Assembly: GCA_018382125.1 (NCBI GenBank)
Contig: JAGZQO010000021.1
Coordinates: 1 to 37,337 of the forward strand
Source of the DNA: Collinsella sp.
Lineage (GTDB): Bacteria; Actinomycetota; Coriobacteriia; Coriobacteriales; Coriobacteriaceae
Length of the DNA: 37,337 nt
Direction of reading: 5' to 3'
This document shows, piece by piece, positions 16,297 to 24,404 of the stretch. Under the pieces are notes generated by a model that did no database searches, was not told the origin of the DNA, and was given only the letters and a program-made list of their open reading frames with translations. Position 1 is the stretch's first letter, and each line of letters starts with the position of its first letter. Both the position numbers and the translations under genes were made by a program.

Positions 16297-16965
16297 ATGG
16301 AAACGAAGAGTTTGAGTGAATCGACCATTTGCTGCTTTGGCGATTCGACCACATGGGGGGATAACGGATGCGGCGCAGGCGGCAACGACATCTCTTGGAC
16401 TTCGCATCTGGGCGCGTTGCTGGGAGGTGCAGTCGTCGAGAACTTTGGCATCAAGGGTTCGCGTATCGCCATCAAGGCCGACCGTACCGATTCGTTTGTC
16501 GAGCGCCTGGACGGTATCGACGATGCGGCCGATATCTACATCGTCTTTGGCGGCGTCAACGACTTTAGCCGCAACGTGCCGCTTGGCGAGTTGGGCAGTA
16601 CCGATGCGCATGAGTTCTACGGTGCGCTCGATTATCTGATCCGCACCATCACGGCACGCTCGCCTCGGGCAAAGCTCGTGTTTATGACGCCGTGCAAGAC
16701 GAGCGGCAAGCACGAGAAGGATATCCCTGCAAGCGACGAGCTCAACCATTTGGGGTTGACGCAGGTCGCCTACGTAAAGGCGATGCTCGAGGTCTGTGAC
16801 CGTTACTCCGTTCCGGTGATTGACCTGTATGCGCAAAGCGGCATCAGCCCGTTTTTGCCGGAGCACCGCGAGCTCTATATGCCGGACGGTCTGCATTACA
16901 GCCCGGCTGGCTATGAGCGCCTGGCGCATCGCATCGCCGCGGGCTTAGCCGCCGTTTGCCGTTAA
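16297..16965 (+). CDS. SGNH-family carbohydrate esterase
   Basis: A 222-residue GDSL/SGNH hydrolase. Block I is CFGDSTTWGDN with the nucleophile Ser17. Block III is FGGVNDFS with Asn88. Block V is PDGLHYSPAGYERLA with Asp197 and His200. No signal peptide. I start at the ATG at 16297, preceded by GAGGAG; a further in-frame start at 16237 lies close to the end of the preceding gene and has no ribosome site. Next to a CE8-esterase fusion and GH28/GH105 genes, the likely substrate is acetylated galacturonan or rhamnogalacturonan oligomers. This is inference, since SGNH enzymes are catalytically broad. Confidence 0.85.
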   Translation: METKSLSESTICCFGDSTTWGDNGCGAGGNDISWTSHLGALLGGAVVENFGIKGSRIAIKADRTDSFVERLDGIDDAADIYIVFGGVNDFSRNVPLGELGSTDAHEFYGALDYLIRTITARSPRAKLVFMTPCKTSGKHEKDIPASDELNHLGLTQVAYVKAMLEVCDRYSVPVIDLYAQSGISPFLPEHRELYMPDGLHYSPAGYERLAHRIAAGLAAVCR

Positions 16966-16979
16966 AAGTCTGCCGTTCG

Positions 16980-17017
16980 CGGGGAATATAGGGTTAACGT
17001 TCACTCTATATTCCCCG
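16980..17017. promoter_or_regulatory. 12-bp inverted repeat enclosing an operator, upstream of GH105
   Basis: CGGGGAATATAG (16980-16991) is exactly reverse-complemented at 17006-17017. The loop contains the operator core GTTAACGTTCAC (16993-17004). The hairpin could terminate the SGNH transcript (weakly, with no T-run) or expose the operator; either way the operator is buried in a symmetrical frame. Confidence 0.7.
16993..17004. promoter_or_regulatory. Operator 1 of GH105 gene
   Basis: GTTAACGTTCAC, 11 of 12 to the uxaC palindrome. It supplies TTCACT (17000-17005), 19 bp from a possible -10 box TACACT (17025-17030). Its centre is 41 bp from operator 2. Confidence 0.82.
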
Positions 17018-17033
17018 TTCGCGTTACACTAGG

Positions 17034-17045
17034 GTTAACGTTCAC
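17034..17045. promoter_or_regulatory. Operator 2 of GH105 gene
   Basis: GTTAACGTTCAC again, placed just after the possible -10 box and 28 nt before the start codon. Confidence 0.82.
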
Positions 17046-17072
17046 CTATCATTAACGTCAGAGGGGACAGCA

Positions 17073-18311
17073 ATGGGTTGCAATCAAATCCTGGACCGTT
17101 ATATCGAGCAATTGATCGAAACCTCTACGCCGCAGGCGCCGGCTTGGAATATCGAAAAGATTCGCGCCGGCAAGGAGAACACCTGGAACTATATCGACGG
17201 CTGCATGATCAAGGCGCTCATCGAGCTGTATGAGATCACGGGTGAGCAGCGCTACCTGACGTTCGCCGATGACTACATCGATTTCTTTGTCCAGGACGAC
17301 GGTACCATCAAGCATTACAACCCGCAGGAGTATAATCTCGATAACGTCAATGCGGGCAAGACCCTCTACAAGCTCTATGACCTGGTGGGCAAGCCCAAGT
17401 ACCGTGCCGCCATGGACACCATCTACCGCCAGCTCGAGACCCAGCCGCGCACCAAAGAAGGCGTGTTTTGGCACAAGGCCGTCTATCCCAACCAGATCTG
17501 GCTCGATGGCATGTACATGGCCCAGCCGTTCTACATGCAGTACGAGCTGAGCTTCCACAACCGTCGTGCCTGCTCGGACAGCTTCCATATGTTCCAGGTC
17601 GTGCGCGACCTGATGCGCAACCCCCTCAACGGTCTGTACTATCACGCTTACGACGCGAGCCGCAAACAGTTCTGGTGCGACCCGGTCACCGGCCTTTCGG
17701 CTAACTTCTGGCTGCGCGCCGAGGGCTGGTTTGCCATGGCGCTCATCGACACCTGGGAGCTTATGCCGCCTTCGATGTCGGCCGAGAAGGACGAGATCCG
17801 CAAGATGTTCCACGATCTGATCGACGCCATGCTGCCGTATCAGGACGAGAAGACCGGCATGTGGCATCAGGTCATCAACCTGCCCAATATCGCCCCCAAC
17901 TACCTGGAGGAGTCTGGTAGCGCGATTTTTGCCAATGCCATCATGAAGGGCGTGCGTCTGGGCGTGCTGGGCGAGCGTTACTACCAGTACGGCCGTCGCG
18001 CCTTCGACGGCATCTGCGAGACCTGCCTGTCCGAGCATGATGGCCAGCTGGCGCTCGACAACATCTGCCTGGTCGCGGGCTTGGGCAACACCGCGCACCG
18101 CGAGGGCACGTTTGATTACTACATGAGCGAGCCCGTGGTCAAAAATGATGCAAAGGGTGTGGCGCCGCTGGTGCTTGCCTATATCGAGACCATGCATCAC
18201 GACAAGCTGGCCGGTAAGCGCGATCCGCTCGCCCCCTCGGGCGTGTGCTCCATCGAGGACCCGTTTGGCGGATACACCCCGGGCATCAACGCTCATAAGG
18301 GATGTGAATAA
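17073..18311 (+). CDS. GH105 unsaturated rhamnogalacturonyl/galacturonyl hydrolase
   Basis: An (alpha/alpha)6-barrel enzyme of the YteR/YesR type, 412 residues. It releases the 4,5-unsaturated uronic acid left at the non-reducing end by pectate or rhamnogalacturonan lyases. Visible family features are NTWNYIDGCMIKALIELYEITG, the catalytic aspartate in QIWLDGMYMAQPF (Asp145), FWLRAEGWFAMALIDT and the closing GTFDYYMSEPVVKNDAKGVAPLVLAYIE. No signal peptide. GAGGGGAC precedes the ATG. Its own pair of operators places it in the regulon. The product, 4-deoxy-5-ketouronate, would feed the RpiB-like isomerase and KduD at 32-34 kb. A sugar isomerase gene starts 2 nt after its stop codon. Confidence 0.93.
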   Translation: MGCNQILDRYIEQLIETSTPQAPAWNIEKIRAGKENTWNYIDGCMIKALIELYEITGEQRYLTFADDYIDFFVQDDGTIKHYNPQEYNLDNVNAGKTLYKLYDLVGKPKYRAAMDTIYRQLETQPRTKEGVFWHKAVYPNQIWLDGMYMAQPFYMQYELSFHNRRACSDSFHMFQVVRDLMRNPLNGLYYHAYDASRKQFWCDPVTGLSANFWLRAEGWFAMALIDTWELMPPSMSAEKDEIRKMFHDLIDAMLPYQDEKTGMWHQVINLPNIAPNYLEESGSAIFANAIMKGVRLGVLGERYYQYGRRAFDGICETCLSEHDGQLALDNICLVAGLGNTAHREGTFDYYMSEPVVKNDAKGVAPLVLAYIETMHHDKLAGKRDPLAPSGVCSIEDPFGGYTPGINAHKGCE

Positions 18312-18312
18312 C

Positions 18313-19218
18313 GTGGGGGCTATTACTCCGGGTGTACGTTTGCACGACCTTCCGCAGGGGACCGTCGAGGAACGCATTCGCATGGCGGGAGAGCTGGGCT
18401 TTTCGTGCATTCAGCTGCCGAGCAAGGTGCTCTACGCATCGATGGGGATCGATCGAGGCGGCCTGACCCGCGAGCTTGCCGACCATTTGCGTGCCGTGCT
18501 CGACGAGGCGGGCGTTTCGGTCGCCGTGCTCGGCTGCTATAAGAATTTGGCGACGCCCGATCGCCAACAGCTCATGGATAACTTTGCTGAGTACGAGGCA
18601 TGCCTGAACTTTGCCCAGATGCTCGGCGGCTGCCCGGTGGGTACCGAGACCGGTCGCCCCAATGCGCAGAACCGCGTTGCTGACGACCGCATGACCGATG
18701 AGGCACTCGATGCGTTTGCAGACGGGCTTGCACACGTCTGCGATCGGGCCGAGGCCGTGGGTGGGCAAATTTTGATCGAGCCCGGTTGGAACGAGACGGT
18801 CAACACGCCAGATCGCTGCCGTGAGGTGCTGGAGCGCGTCTCGAGCCCGTCGCTCGGCGTGATCTATGACCCAGTGTCGCTGCTGCACCCCAGCGTCGTT
18901 GACGAAGCGCAGGAAATCACCACGCGCATGCTCTACTTATGCGGCAGCAAGATCAGCGTGCTGCACGCCAAGGATTTTGAGGTCGTTGATAACGAGGACG
19001 AAGCCGGTTGGTGCGACGGTACGGGTTCACGCCTGGTGTGTCATGGCGTGGGCGAGACGGGCCGCTATGACTTTGAGCCCGTAGTGGCCTGGGCGGCTGC
19101 CGCCTGCCCTGGGATTCCCTGCGTGGTCGAGAACAGTGTGCCGGCGACGGCGGCTGACTGCCTGGCGACACTCGAGCACATGTCCGCTCGCTGCGGGGCT
19201 TCGCATCGCGAGTTATAG
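18313..19218 (+). CDS. Sugar phosphate isomerase/epimerase-type TIM-barrel protein
   Basis: 301 residues of the xylose-isomerase-like TIM barrel (AP_endonuc_2) superfamily. Strand-end motifs that usually carry metal ligands are visible: ILIEPGWNETV, GVIYDPVSLL, VLHAKDFE and CVVENS. I choose the GTG at 18313: AAGGGA lies 10 nt before it, and it falls 1 nt after the GH105 stop, implying translational coupling. A GTG at 18304 is too close to any ribosome site. The coupling suggests that it handles a product of the GH105 step, for example an unsaturated uronate or rhamnose-derived sugar, but the sequence does not identify the substrate. Confidence 0.8.
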   Translation: MGAITPGVRLHDLPQGTVEERIRMAGELGFSCIQLPSKVLYASMGIDRGGLTRELADHLRAVLDEAGVSVAVLGCYKNLATPDRQQLMDNFAEYEACLNFAQMLGGCPVGTETGRPNAQNRVADDRMTDEALDAFADGLAHVCDRAEAVGGQILIEPGWNETVNTPDRCREVLERVSSPSLGVIYDPVSLLHPSVVDEAQEITTRMLYLCGSKISVLHAKDFEVVDNEDEAGWCDGTGSRLVCHGVGETGRYDFEPVVAWAAAACPGIPCVVENSVPATAADCLATLEHMSARCGASHREL

Positions 19219-19257
19219 CATTGGCTTTTGCTGTGTCGGCAGATTGAGATTACCTGT

Positions 19258-19292
19258 ATGGGGGCGGCGGTGAAGGGTCTTTATCGTCGCCC
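19258..19292 (+). terminator. Hairpin after isomerase gene
   Basis: TGGGGGCGGCGGT pairs with ATCGTCGCCCCCA near 19280-19292 (13 bp, two wobbles). There is no T-run, so termination is likely only if Rho-assisted. Confidence 0.5.
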
Positions 19293-19322
19293 CCATTGGA
19301 TTGCATTAAAAAGGGGAGTTGC

Positions 19323-20540
19323 GTGGCTATCCACATTGTCGAAGAGGCGAATCGTTGCCTAGGTTGTAAAAGGGCGTTCTGCCAGATTAAGGGCTGCCCG
19401 GTTCAGACGCCTATTCCGCAGGTCATCGACCTGTTCAAACAGCGCCGTCTAGAAGAGGCGGGCGAGCTGCTGTTCCAGAACAATCCCATGAGCGCGGTCT
19501 GCTCCGTGGTGTGCAACCATTCGGGCCAGTGCGATGATGCTTGCATCCAGGGCCGCAAGGGCACACCCGTGCATTTCTCGAGCATCGAGAACTATATCTC
19601 GACAGCGTATTTGGATCGTAAGGAGTGGACGTCCGCGCCGTCGTGCGGCAAACAGGTTGCTGTGGTCGGTTCCGGTCCCGCCGGTATTACCGTGGCCATT
19701 AAGATGGCCCAGCTAGGCTGTGCCGTCACGGTATTTGAACAGCGCCCCGAGATCGGCGGTGTGCTGGAATACGGTATCCCCGAGTTCCGCCTGCCCCGTG
19801 CGCTCGTGCAAAAGTACCGTCATGTGATGTGCTCGCTTGGCGTGCGCGTGCGCCCCTCGACCACCATCGGTGGCGCGCTGCATATCGACGACCTGCTGCG
19901 CGACGGCTACGATGCGGTCTTTGTCGGTACCGGTACCTGGCGTGCCCGCAAACTGGGCATTCCCGGCGAGTCGCGCGGCAACGTGCTGTTTGGTATCGAT
20001 TATCTGGTCGATCCCACGAGCGTGGCGATCGGGCAGAACGTGGCGGTCATCGGTGCCGGTAATGTGGCCATGGATGTGGCCCGCACGGCGCTGCGTTCGG
20101 GTGCTCGCAAGGTCACTGTGTATGCTCGATCGCGCCATATCTCGGCCATCGACGACGAGGTCGAGCTGACCGAGCTCGATGGTGCCGAGATTGTGTGCGG
20201 CAAGGCGATCTGCGCCATCGACGATAACGGTCCGGTGTTCGAGACGGCTATCTTTGACGAGGACAACAACGTGGTGGGCTACGAGGAGGAGCTCGACCAT
20301 GCGTCTGCCGACACAGTTGTGATTGCAGCTTCGCAGGTGCCCAAAGACAAGCTTGTGCTTACAACGGGCGGCCTAGAGACCGACCATCGTGGCCTGCTTT
20401 CGGTCGACGAGTACGGTATGACCACCGTGCCTGGCGTCTTTGCCGCCGGCGACGTGGTTAACGGCCCGCTCACCGTGGTTCATGCCGTGGCAGGCGCCAA
20501 GCTCGCCGTCGAAGGCATGACTGCCTATTTGGGTCTCTAA
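19323..20540 (+). CDS. GltD-like NAD(P)H-dependent Fe-S/FAD oxidoreductase
   Basis: 405 residues. The N-terminal Fer4_20 domain has two cysteine clusters (Cys12, 15, 20, 25 in CLGCKRAFCQIKGC and a second CSVVCNHSGQCDDAC). It is followed by an FAD-binding GSGPAG motif, the GVLEYGIPEFRLP substrate loop, an NADPH-binding GAGNVAMD and a final GVFAAGDVVNG flavin motif. This is the architecture of the glutamate synthase small subunit and of NfnL/SudA-type subunits. No large subunit (GltB) or electron partner is adjacent, so it may act as a stand-alone NADPH:acceptor oxidoreductase. The start is a GTG at 19323, with AAAGGGGAG at 19310. It is convergent with kdpE across a palindromic repeat, and its relation to the pectin genes is unclear. 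Confidence 0.85.
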   Translation: MAIHIVEEANRCLGCKRAFCQIKGCPVQTPIPQVIDLFKQRRLEEAGELLFQNNPMSAVCSVVCNHSGQCDDACIQGRKGTPVHFSSIENYISTAYLDRKEWTSAPSCGKQVAVVGSGPAGITVAIKMAQLGCAVTVFEQRPEIGGVLEYGIPEFRLPRALVQKYRHVMCSLGVRVRPSTTIGGALHIDDLLRDGYDAVFVGTGTWRARKLGIPGESRGNVLFGIDYLVDPTSVAIGQNVAVIGAGNVAMDVARTALRSGARKVTVYARSRHISAIDDEVELTELDGAEIVCGKAICAIDDNGPVFETAIFDEDNNVVGYEEELDHASADTVVIAASQVPKDKLVLTTGGLETDHRGLLSVDEYGMTTVPGVFAAGDVVNGPLTVVHAVAGAKLAVEGMTAYLGL

Positions 20541-20544
20541 CTCC

Positions 20545-20633
20545 ATCCCACCCATCAGTTGCGGTGAAATACGGACTGTTTTGGCTGTCAAAAGCCTCGG
20601 CTGCCCCGTATTTCACCGCAACTTTTTGGGGGG
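20545..20633. repeat. Palindromic repeat copy 1 (bidirectional terminator-like)
   Basis: AGTTGCGGTGAAATACGG (20557-20574) is perfectly reverse-complemented at 20606-20623. The 31-nt loop contains a smaller stem (GGCT...AGCC), and a TTTTT follows. Located between convergent genes, it can terminate both. A near-identical copy lies at 28950-29038. Confidence 0.85.
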
Positions 20634-20637
20634 TGGG

Positions 20638-21342
20638 CTAGAGACGCTGCATGCGGTACCCGACACCCATGTGCGTCTGAATCATCTTGGGGTGAGAGGG
20701 GTCTGCCTCGATCTTCTTGCGCAGGGTGCGCATGAACACGCGCAGGCTCGCCAGATCGCTGTCCCAGCTCGTGCCCCATATCTCGCGGGTGATGAAGGTG
20801 TGGGTGAGCACCTTGTCGACGTTTTTCGCCAAAAGGACGAGTAATTTGTACTCGGTTGGGGTGAGCGAGAGCTCGTGTCCGTCCTTCGTCGCGTATCCCG
20901 CGGCGTAGTCGATATGCAGCGGACCGTTGTCGAACGTGCTCGCTTCTGTCGACTCGCTCGACGCCATCGAGGAGCGCCTCAAATTCGCACGGACGCGCGC
21001 GAGCAACTCATCCACAGAAAAGGGCTTGGTGAGGTAGTCGTCTGCCCCTGCGTCAAGTGCTGAAATTTTGTCGGAATCTTCGGTGCGCGCCGAAATGACG
21101 ATAATGGGGACTGCCGACCAGCTTCGGATCTTCGTGATGACCTCGATACCGTCAATGTCGGGAAGGCCGAGGTCGAGCATGATGAGGCTGGGGCCGTGCG
21201 ACACCGCATCCATGATGGCGGCCTGGCCGTTGCAAACCTTGCTCACGACATAGCCGTGGAGGTCAAGCGCGGTCGAAACGAGGTTTTGAACGGTCAGGTC
21301 ATCTTCGACCAGGAGGATACGTGGCTTAGCGGCATTATTCAT
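20638..21342 (-). CDS. kdpE: Response regulator KdpE
   Basis: An OmpR-type response regulator, 234 residues, that activates kdpFABC under potassium limitation or high osmolarity. The receiver domain has the acidic pocket ILLVEDD and the phosphoacceptor Asp57 in LIMLDLGLPD, followed by a conserved TKPFSVDELLARV. The C-terminal winged helix has LSLTPTEYKLLVLLAKN and ends with GVGYRMQRL. The ATG at 21342 overlaps the end of kdpD by 8 nt (ATGAATAA), implying translational coupling to its kinase. Longer in-frame extensions upstream would read inside kdpD and are not needed. It ends next to the palindromic repeat. Confidence 0.96.
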   Translation of the reverse strand: MNNAAKPRILLVEDDLTVQNLVSTALDLHGYVVSKVCNGQAAIMDAVSHGPSLIMLDLGLPDIDGIEVITKIRSWSAVPIIVISARTEDSDKISALDAGADDYLTKPFSVDELLARVRANLRRSSMASSESTEASTFDNGPLHIDYAAGYATKDGHELSLTPTEYKLLVLLAKNVDKVLTHTFITREIWGTSWDSDLASLRVFMRTLRKKIEADPSHPKMIQTHMGVGYRMQRL

Positions 21343-24070
21343 GAATCTCGATCTCCTCGGCGGGCAGGGTAAAACGGAAGACGGCCCCATGGGGGTGGTT
21401 GTCGCGAACTTCGATGACGCCGCCATGCGCCTCCACGATGGAGCGGCAGAGCGACAGCCCAAGGCCGATGCTTCGACGCGAATCCACGGGCCGCGTATTG
21501 CTTGAGGTGAAGAAGCGCTCAAAGATATGAGGTTTGTCGCAGTCTGCCACACCCGGCCCATCGTCTGCGACGTCCACCACGATGAACGCACCCTCGCGAC
21601 ATGCGCTGATGGTGACAGTCGAGTCCTCGGGCGTGTATTTGAAGGCGTTCATGATGAGATTCGTAAGCACCTGCATGATGAGATGGGCGTCGATGCGTAC
21701 CAGCAGGATGTCGTCAGTGTGGTCGATGGTGACGGTACGTCCATGCGATGCTTGGGCGACATGGCTGAGGGCGGCCTCGATGACCTCGTCGATGAGCTCG
21801 GATGTTAAGTTGAGGCGAATGGTGCCGTCCTCGACGCGTGTGATGGCGAGGAGGTTCTCCACGGTATCGATAAGCCAGAGGGAATCGTCGTAGATGGCAT
21901 CGGCAAGATCGCAGCGTTGTTCGAGGCTGAGCTTCTCGTCTCTCTTCCGAAGGATTGCCGCAGATCCGGATATAGCCGTGAGGGGCGTCCTCAAATCGTG
22001 GCCGATGGAGCGCAAAAGGTTGGCGCGCAGCTGCTCGTTTTTCGCTAAGACCGCAGCCTCTTCGCGCTCTTGCGCCGCCCGGTCGCTTTCGAGCGCCAAG
22101 GCGCATTCACCTACGATAGATAGGACGATCGAATGCTCGAAGGCTTCGATCTCGCGCCTCTCCAGGGCGATGCCGATGACACCGAATACCTTGTCGCCGG
22201 TGCGAACCGCGAGGTAGAGACAGCGCGCCTCAGGCAGGGTCCGCGTGCTTGCGCCCGCGCGCTTGTTGTTGGTGTAGGTCCAGGTTGCAACGGCGCGCTC
22301 GTAGTCGGTGAGCAGCGACGCGGATCGGTTTTCGGTGTCAGCGGACTCATAGAGCGCCTTGCCGAGCGTGCCGTGTTCGGCGGTGTAGAAGACCACGTCG
22401 AGTTTTAGCAGTTTGATGAGTTGGTTCATGGCGACGCGGGCGCACTCCTCCGCGCTATGGGCTTGCTGCAAGAGCTGGTTCGTTTCGAGGAGTACGCGCG
22501 TTTTGAATGCGTTCTCGGCGGAGGTACGGGCGTTGTCGGCGATGCGCGCAGTTAACTCGCCGGCGACCATAGCGGTAGCGAACATGATGCCGAACGTGAC
22601 CAGATAGCTTCGGTCGTAGCTGGCGAGCGAAAACAGAGGCGTGACGAAGCAGAAGTTGTAAAGCACTACAGAGAGCACGCTCGATACGATCGTGCAGATA
22701 CGCCCCGTCGTGGTGACGGCGGTCAGCAGGGCCGTGAGGATATAGAGGGATATGATGCTGGAATCGGCAAATCCCAGATGGCGAAAAGCCGTGCCGATCG
22801 CCGTGGCGACAAGAGAGAGGGCCAGCGTGCGAAGCACGTTTCGGCTGCTGGGCGGCTGCAGGGCGAGTGCACGGCGGCGTCCTTTGGACCGGGAGGGCGG
22901 AGTTGACTGGTCTGGAATGATGTAAATGTCGAGGTTCGGGGCGAATGTTATGAGCTGTTCTACGAGAGATTTGCGGCCGAAGAGGGCCTGACGGACGCTG
23001 CTGCGCTCGCCCGTGCGCCCCATGACGATCTTCGAAATACCCGACAGGCGCGCGAACTCGGAGATCTGAAACGCGATGTCGTCGCCATAGACGGTTTCCA
23101 TATGTGCTCCGAGCTGCTCGGCTAGGGCGATATTGGCTGCAAGCTTGGTGCGCTCATCATCGCTCATGGCTTGCGTGCGCGGGCTCTCTACGAACAGGGC
23201 GACGAGCTCGCTGCGAAACGCTTTCGCCATGCGTGCGGCGGCACGGACGATGCGGGGATTGGTCGGCGCCGGGGAGACACAGACTAAGATACGCTCCCTG
23301 GTGTAGTAGTCACGGTTTCCCAGCACGCGTGCGGCGTCTGTGAGGTGACCGGTGCGATCGGCGCAGCGGCGCAGCGCGATTTCTCGGAGTGCGGTGAGGT
23401 TCTCGACGGTAAAAAAATGCTGTTGCGCTCGGTCGGCTTGTGCGGGACGGTAGACGAGGCCGGCGCGAAGGCGCTCAAGTAGGTCTTCGGGCTCTATGTC
23501 GACGAGCTCGACCTGGTCGGCATCATCGAAGATACGGTCGGGGATTCGTTCGCTCACGACAACGCCGGTGATGGATGCAACCATGTCGTTTAGGCTCTCG
23601 ATATGCTGAACGTTCACGGTCGTATAGACGTCGATGCCCGCATGTAGAAGTTCCTCGACGTCTTGATAGCGTTTGTCGTGGCGAGACCCCGGCGCATTCG
23701 TATGGGCGAGCTCGTCGACAAGGATGAGCTGAGGGGCGCGTTCGATAGCCGCATCTAGATCGAACTCGCTGAGCGCAATGCCGTTGTGCTCGATGAGTTT
23801 ACAGGGCACGTTCTCAAGCCCTTGTGCAAGATGGGCAGTTGCCGGACGTTCGTGCGGCTCGATGTATCCCGCGACGACGTCGACACCTCGCTGCTTGGCG
23901 GCGTGGGCGGCTTGAAGCATCGCATAGGTTTTGCCTGTGCCAGCAGCGTAGCCAAAGAAAATTTTGAGGTGTCCCCGGCTGGTTCGAGTGTCATCGGCGA
24001 CCTCGTCTTTCTCAATTGCCTTGAGGATGAGGTCTGGATTGACGCGAGTGTCCGATGCGTCGCGCTGCAT
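21335..24070 (-). CDS. kdpD: Sensor histidine kinase KdpD
   Basis: A membrane potassium sensor kinase of 911 residues. The order is the usual one: N-terminal KdpD domain with Walker A GYAAGTGKT (40-48), a Usp domain (about 230-360), four membrane helices of the DUF4118 type (about 380-490), a GAF region, then the phosphoacceptor motif SIGHDLRTPL with His691 and the HATPase with NAFKYTPED, DDGPGV and GLGLSLCRSIVEAHGG. I start at 24070, where AAAGG precedes the ATG; the earlier in-frame start at 24166 adds a non-homologous stretch. It is divergent from kdpF and overlaps kdpE. Confidence 0.96.
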   Translation of the reverse strand: MQRDASDTRVNPDLILKAIEKDEVADDTRTSRGHLKIFFGYAAGTGKTYAMLQAAHAAKQRGVDVVAGYIEPHERPATAHLAQGLENVPCKLIEHNGIALSEFDLDAAIERAPQLILVDELAHTNAPGSRHDKRYQDVEELLHAGIDVYTTVNVQHIESLNDMVASITGVVVSERIPDRIFDDADQVELVDIEPEDLLERLRAGLVYRPAQADRAQQHFFTVENLTALREIALRRCADRTGHLTDAARVLGNRDYYTRERILVCVSPAPTNPRIVRAAARMAKAFRSELVALFVESPRTQAMSDDERTKLAANIALAEQLGAHMETVYGDDIAFQISEFARLSGISKIVMGRTGERSSVRQALFGRKSLVEQLITFAPNLDIYIIPDQSTPPSRSKGRRRALALQPPSSRNVLRTLALSLVATAIGTAFRHLGFADSSIISLYILTALLTAVTTTGRICTIVSSVLSVVLYNFCFVTPLFSLASYDRSYLVTFGIMFATAMVAGELTARIADNARTSAENAFKTRVLLETNQLLQQAHSAEECARVAMNQLIKLLKLDVVFYTAEHGTLGKALYESADTENRSASLLTDYERAVATWTYTNNKRAGASTRTLPEARCLYLAVRTGDKVFGVIGIALERREIEAFEHSIVLSIVGECALALESDRAAQEREEAAVLAKNEQLRANLLRSIGHDLRTPLTAISGSAAILRKRDEKLSLEQRCDLADAIYDDSLWLIDTVENLLAITRVEDGTIRLNLTSELIDEVIEAALSHVAQASHGRTVTIDHTDDILLVRIDAHLIMQVLTNLIMNAFKYTPEDSTVTISACREGAFIVVDVADDGPGVADCDKPHIFERFFTSSNTRPVDSRRSIGLGLSLCRSIVEAHGGVIEVRDNHPHGAVFRFTLPAEEIEIHE

Positions 24071-24314
24071 AGCGTAGCCTTTCTGAAGCGTTGTCCATGC
24101 GTGCATACGCGGTGAAGACACCACTGTATGCTCGCGAGGTCGAGTATAGGCGCACTGCAGCTGCAATAGTGCTTTCTACCTGCATCTTTACGGCATCTTA
24201 AGGACGTGAGCCCCGCCCCTCACGCCTCTTTAATCCCTAGAAGCGTTTACTGTCCCCAGACGCTTGCGAGGGCAGGCGTCCGAGACATCGGACCGCGTGT
24301 GAAAGGGGCGGTAA
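24071..24314. promoter_or_regulatory. Divergent kdpD/kdpF promoter region with leader hairpins
   Basis: This 244-nt gap drives kdpD leftward and kdpF rightward. Before kdpF lie three hairpins: ACGTGAG...CTCACG near 24205-24225, GACGCTTGC/GCAGGCGTC at 24259-24280 and CCGA/TCGG at 24280-24291. I see no clear KdpE box and no match to the c-di-AMP (ydaO) riboswitch. The stacked stems could be an untranslated regulatory leader. Confidence 0.4.
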
Positions 24315-24401
24315 ATGGACATCCTCATTCCCATCATCGGAGTCGTCTGCATTGGACTTCTTATCTATTACATCTACATTCTGATGAGGAGTGATTCGTA
24401 A
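24315..24401 (+). CDS. kdpF: KdpF, small subunit of the potassium pump
   Basis: A 28-residue peptide made of a single hydrophobic helix (ILIPIIGVVCIGLLIYYIYIL) followed by MRSDS. KdpF stabilises the KdpFABC complex in the membrane. GAAAGGGGCG gives a strong ribosome site, and kdpA begins 3 nt after the stop. Size, composition and position all match KdpF of other bacteria. Confidence 0.9.
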   Translation: MDILIPIIGVVCIGLLIYYIYILMRSDS

Positions 24402-24404
24402 ACT

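Noticed and set aside
24180..24314. c-di-AMP (ydaO/yuaA) riboswitch upstream of kdpF
   Set aside because: The region is too short and lacks the conserved ydaO core; only simple hairpins are seen.
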